Assembly (NCBI GenBank): GCA_934270705.1
Contig: CAKQQG010000006.1
Span: 1 to 62,460, forward strand
Direction: 5' to 3'
Source of the DNA: an uncultured Oxalobacter sp.
Lineage (GTDB): Bacteria; Pseudomonadota; Gammaproteobacteria; Burkholderiales; Burkholderiaceae_D
Length of the DNA stretch: 62,460 nt
Part shown: in pieces, positions 59,499 through 62,460 of the stretch
Layout of the letters: each line of letters begins with the position of its first letter
Position numbering within the stretch: the stretch's first letter is position 1
The notes under the pieces: generated by a model
What the model was told of the DNA's origin: nothing
Database searches by the model: none
What the model saw: the letters and a program-made list of their open reading frames with translations, nothing else
Made by a program: the position numbers and the translations under genes

Positions 59499-61408
59499 TG
59501 CGGGATATGTCGGAAGGAAAACCGGACGATCCGGTAGCGGTCGCCGATGACATGTCGTCGCCCGTATCTGCGTCTGAAAGGGCGGCTGTCACCGAGGCGG
59601 TCAGACAGTTGCCGCATTTGCCGGGGGTGTACCGGTTTTTCGACAGCAATGGCAAGTTGCTCTATGTGGGCAAGGCGCGTGATCTCATCAAGCGGGTCAG
59701 TTCGTATTTCCAGAAAACGGCACCTTCGCCGCGTATCGCCATGATGGTATCGAAGATCGCGCGGCTGGAAACGACGGTCACGCGCAGCGAGGTGGAAGCC
59801 TTGTTGCTCGAGAGCAATCTGATCAAGACGCAGCATCCCTACTACAACATTATTTTCCGGGACGACAAGTCTTATCCCTATCTGAAAATAACCGGCCAAT
59901 CCGTGCCACGCATGGTGTATTACCGCGGTGCAGTAGATCGCAAGAACCGGTATTTCGGTCCGTTTCCGAATGCTTCGGCTGTGCGTGAGACGATCCAGAT
60001 GCTGCAAAAGGTCTTCCGGTTGCGTACCTGTGAGGATAGCGTGTTCAAAAACCGGACACGCCCTTGCCTGTTGTACCAGATCGGGCGTTGCAGCGGGCCT
60101 TGTGCCGGTTTGATCGACGCTGATCAATACCGCAAGGATGTCGAGGATGCGGCACGGTTTTTGCATGGCGATCAAAATGATGTGTTGGCCGAATTGCAGG
60201 AAAAAATGGCGGCGCATGCCGAAAAACTGGAATTCGAGGAAGCCGCTTCCGTCAGGGACAGGATTTCGGCGCTTTCGCGTGTTTTGCAGCAGCAAAGCAT
60301 GGAAACGGACAGCGGACAGGATGCGGATATCATCGCCGTTGTCGTCCGCGAGAACAGGGCTTGCGTGAATCTGGCGATGGTGCGTGGTGGCCGGCATCTG
60401 GGTGACAAGGCGGTGTTTCCGGGCAATATGGGCAATATCGACGAGCGTGATGGACAAACGCTGGAGAAACAGGTTATGCAAGCCTTTATGGCACAGCATT
60501 ATATCGACGGACAGATACCGGGAACGATCATCGTGAATGCGGTACCGGACGATCCGGCACTGCTGCCGGCACTGTCGGAGCGATGTGGTCACAGGATCCA
60601 TCTGGTTTCCCAACCTCAGGGACAACGGCGGCTGTGGCTGGAAATGGCGAGTAAGAATGCGGAAATCGCGCTGGATCGGGTACTGGACCGCTCTGAAATG
60701 CAGCTTGCGCGAGTCAGGGCGCTGATCGAACGTATGGCGCTGGATATCGACGATCCGGACAATTTGCGTATCGAGGCGTTTGATATCAGTCATACACAGG
60801 GTGAGGCGGTACAGGCGTCCTGTGTCGTTTTTCATCATTGCGTCATGCAAAATGGCGAATACAGGCGTTACAATATCACCGGCATTACGCCGGGAGACGA
60901 TTACGCCGCCATGAAACAGGTATTGACGCGCCGGTATGAAAAACTGGCGGGGCATGAGGAGCTGATGCCGCATATTGTACTGGTCGATGGCGGCAAGGGA
61001 CAGGTTGCGATGGCGTCGAAAGTCTTTTCGGAACTGGGCCACGATCTAGGACGGATTGTCGGCGTCGCCAAAGGCGAGGGACGCAAGGTCGGTCTGGAAA
61101 CACTGGTATATGCCGATGGTCGCCTGCCTGACGAGCTGGGAAAAGATTCCGGCATCCTGATGCTGATCGCACAGATTCGTGACGAAGCGCATCGTTTTGC
61201 CATTACCGGCATGCGTGCCAGACGCGACAAAAAACGTCATGCATCCCGTCTGGAAGAAATCGAGGGAGTCGGCGCGAAAAGACGGCAACGGTTGCTGGCG
61301 CGTTTCGGCAGTGTGCGTGGCGTCGCCGATGCTTCGGTGGACGATCTGGCGACCGTCGAGGGGATTTCCCGTCATCTCGCGCAACAGATATATGACCAGT
61401 TGCATTAG
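59498..61408 (+). CDS. uvrC: Excinuclease ABC subunit C
   Basis: A 636-residue endonuclease that makes both incisions in nucleotide-excision repair. The GIY-YIG domain starts at [12 protein letters not shown] and [18 protein letters not shown]; a cysteine-rich segment ([15 protein letters not shown]) and a UVR motif follow. The RNase H-like nuclease includes [11 protein letters not shown] and LVDGGKGQ. Two helix-hairpin-helix motifs end the protein ([16 protein letters not shown]). ATG 59498 overlaps the nagZ stop; a second ATG nine bases on is also possible. Confidence 0.96.
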   Translation: MRDMSEGKPDDPVAVADDMSSPVSASERAAVTEAVRQLPHLPGVYRFFDSNGKLLYVGKARDLIKRVSSYFQKTAPSPRIAMMVSKIARLETTVTRSEVEALLLESNLIKTQHPYYNIIFRDDKSYPYLKITGQSVPRMVYYRGAVDRKNRYFGPFPNASAVRETIQMLQKVFRLRTCEDSVFKNRTRPCLLYQIGRCSGPCAGLIDADQYRKDVEDAARFLHGDQNDVLAELQEKMAAHAEKLEFEEAASVRDRISALSRVLQQQSMETDSGQDADIIAVVVRENRACVNLAMVRGGRHLGDKAVFPGNMGNIDERDGQTLEKQVMQAFMAQHYIDGQIPGTIIVNAVPDDPALLPALSERCGHRIHLVSQPQGQRRLWLEMASKNAEIALDRVLDRSEMQLARVRALIERMALDIDDPDNLRIEAFDISHTQGEAVQASCVVFHHCVMQNGEYRRYNITGITPGDDYAAMKQVLTRRYEKLAGHEELMPHIVLVDGGKGQVAMASKVFSELGHDLGRIVGVAKGEGRKVGLETLVYADGRLPDELGKDSGILMLIAQIRDEAHRFAITGMRARRDKKRHASRLEEIEGVGAKRRQRLLARFGSVRGVADASVDDLATVEGISRHLAQQIYDQLH

Positions 61409-61485
61409 AATAACGCCTTGTATTTTTTGATGTTCTTTGTGATATGAAAGTACAGACCATTAGTGGAACCTGCAAAAATCAAGCT

Positions 61486-62049
61486 ATGCCGTTCAATTTG
61501 CCTATTTTCCTGACCTGGCTTAGGGTTGCGCTCGTCCCTTTGCTGGTAGGGATTTTTTATTTGCCTGAACACTGGATTTCGCTGTATGCGCAAAGCCTGA
61601 CTGCAGCGATCATATTCATCGTGGCGGCGATTACGGACTGGATTGACGGTTATCTGGCAAGAAAATGGAACCAGACCTCGGCGTTCGGTGCCTTTCTGGA
61701 TCCGGTTGCCGACAAGCTGATTGTCGCCGGTTCGCTGCTTGTTCTGGTGCAGCTGGGTCGTGTCAGCGCCATTCTGGGGTTTATCATCATCGGGCGCGAA
61801 ATCGCCATTTCCGCATTGCGCGAATGGATGGCGAAAATCGGCGAATCGAAATCCGTGGCCGTCAGCTCGCTGGGCAAGGTCAAGACTATCGCGCAAATGA
61901 TCGCCATTCCGATGCTGTTGTTTTATAACAAGCTGTTCTATTTCATCGATACGGCATTCATCGGCACGTATTTGCTGGTGATCGCCGCAATTCTGACGGT
62001 CGTATCCATGTTGTATTACCTGCGCAAGGCATGGCCACTGATGAAGTAA
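61486..62049 (+). CDS. pgsA: Phosphatidylglycerophosphate synthase
   Basis: A 187-residue membrane enzyme that makes phosphatidylglycerol phosphate from CDP-diacylglycerol and glycerol 3-phosphate. The CDP-alcohol phosphotransferase motif is complete: DWIDGYLARKW, then GAFLDPVADK, supplying the four aspartates. MPFNLPIFLTWLRV is the family start; the frame extends 14 residues upstream without match. The uvrC-pgsA-tRNA-Gly order is common in proteobacteria. Confidence 0.96.
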   Translation: MPFNLPIFLTWLRVALVPLLVGIFYLPEHWISLYAQSLTAAIIFIVAAITDWIDGYLARKWNQTSAFGAFLDPVADKLIVAGSLLVLVQLGRVSAILGFIIIGREIAISALREWMAKIGESKSVAVSSLGKVKTIAQMIAIPMLLFYNKLFYFIDTAFIGTYLLVIAAILTVVSMLYYLRKAWPLMK

Positions 62050-62064
62050 ATTGCCAACAGGGTA

Positions 62065-62092
62065 TTGACAGAATCCTTGGAAGTGCTAGAAT
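62065..62092 (+). promoter_or_regulatory. Sigma70 promoter of the tRNA cluster
   Basis: A perfect TTGACA (62065-62070), 16-bp spacer and TAGAAT (62087-62092) lie 13 bases before the first tRNA-Gly. This is the strongest promoter match in the window and probably serves all three tRNAs. Confidence 0.7.
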
Positions 62093-62105
62093 GCACTTCT
62101 CTAAC

Positions 62106-62181
62106 GCGGGAGTAGCTCAGTTGGTAGAGCGCAACCTTGCCAAGGTTGAGGTCGAGAGTTCGAGACTCTTCTCCCGCTCCA
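62106..62181 (+). tRNA. tRNA-Gly (anticodon GCC), copy 1
   Basis: A 76-nt tRNA with CCA encoded. The acceptor stem is GCGGGAG/CTCCCGC. The anticodon stem CAACC/GGTTG encloses TTGCCAA, anticodon GCC at 62139-62141, reading GGC and GGU. Confidence 0.97.
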
Positions 62182-62260
62182 AATCTTCATTGCATTCTGG
62201 AGAATTGGAACCGGTCGGGCGGCGGGTTGTTTGTTTCGTCCGACAGTCGGAGAACGTAAT

Positions 62261-62336
62261 GCGGGAGTAGCTCAGTTGGTAGAGCGCAACCTTGCCAAGG
62301 TTGAGGTCGAGAGTTCGAGACTCTTCTCCCGCTCCA
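62261..62336 (+). tRNA. tRNA-Gly (anticodon GCC), copy 2
   Basis: An exact duplicate of the previous tRNA, 79 bases downstream. Anticodon GCC at 62294-62296; CCA encoded. The spacer between the copies is not duplicated. Confidence 0.97.
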
Positions 62337-62387
62337 TTCGTTTTCAGGCATGTCCGGTTCTGCGTTTTTTCGGTCTTGCAGCCCGAT

Positions 62388-62460
62388 GGCAGGATAGCAA
62401 AGTGGTTATGCAGCGGCCTGCAAAGCCGTAGACGTCGGTTCGATTCCGTCTCCTGCCTCC
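62388..62460 (+). tRNA. tRNA-Cys (anticodon GCA), truncated at the window edge
   Basis: The acceptor stem GGCAGGA pairs with TCCTGCC; the anticodon stem GCGGC/GCCGT encloses CTGCAAA, giving anticodon GCA at 62420-62422. The window stops after TCC, so only the last A of the CCA end is missing. The Gly-Gly-Cys order is typical for proteobacterial tRNA clusters behind pgsA. Confidence 0.95.

Noticed and set aside
59117..61042. 641-residue antisense ORF opposite nagZ and uvrC
   Set aside because: Shadow frame with no recognisable domain; the plus-strand genes are unambiguous.
62031..62431. ORFs of 79 and 66 residues sharing a repeated segment over the tRNA cluster
   Set aside because: They are translations of the duplicated tRNA-Gly genes.

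Overview
The window looks like a chromosomal segment of a betaproteobacterium of the order Burkholderiales, most likely the family Oxalobacteraceae (an Oxalobacter-like gut organism is a reasonable guess). This is an inference from gene order and protein character, not a measured placement. The blocks tpiA-secG-tRNA(Leu)-nuoA..N, leuC-ecn-leuD-leuB-asd, truA-trpF-trpB-trpA-accD-folC-dedD-cvpA-purF and lepA-lepB-rnc-era-recO-pdxJ-acpS-nagZ-uvrC-pgsA are arranged as is usual for that order.

Left part (1-3.2 kb): the end of a metallo-beta-lactamase-fold hydrolase, a small Ala/Pro/Lys-rich lipoprotein on the minus strand, a SlyD-like FKBP isomerase, triose-phosphate isomerase, SecG and tRNA-Leu(GAG). 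From 3.2 to about 8.3 kb the conserved order is interrupted by what looks like an old genomic island at the 3' end of the tRNA gene. It holds a decayed P4-type integrase remnant, a large autotransporter whose passenger is built from Chlamydia Pmp-like GGAI/FxxN repeats, and a small secreted collagen-like (Gly-X-Y) repeat protein. A 73-bp imperfect direct repeat lies just after the tRNA and again behind the autotransporter. From 8.4 to 23.1 kb is a complete 14-gene NADH:quinone oxidoreductase operon (nuoA-N), tightly packed and often translationally coupled.

Middle part (23.1-30.1 kb): chorismate synthase, an MFS transporter, and the leucine cluster leuC, an entericidin-like micro-lipoprotein, leuD, leuB, then asd. 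From 30.2 to 38.2 kb is a second accessory block where many Burkholderiales carry fimV. It holds a tripartite EmrAB/OMF drug efflux operon with a divergent TetR regulator and a palindromic operator at the predicted start site, and a zur-znuA-znuC-znuB zinc uptake operon. The zinc proteins resemble those of gut Firmicutes more than those of proteobacteria, and a 31-bp inverted repeat overlaps the operon's predicted -35 box.

Right part (38.4-62.5 kb): housekeeping genes for tRNA pseudouridylation, tryptophan, fatty-acid, folate and purine synthesis; transcript cleavage (greB), a YgiQ-type radical SAM protein and an MFS transporter; then LepA, signal peptidase, RNase III, Era, RecO, PdxJ, AcpS, NagZ, UvrC and PgsA. 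The window ends with two identical tRNA-Gly(GCC) genes and a tRNA-Cys(GCA) cut one base short. Nearly all coding is on the plus strand; the minus-strand exceptions are the accessory genes. No CRISPR array, rRNA or intact insertion sequence was seen.
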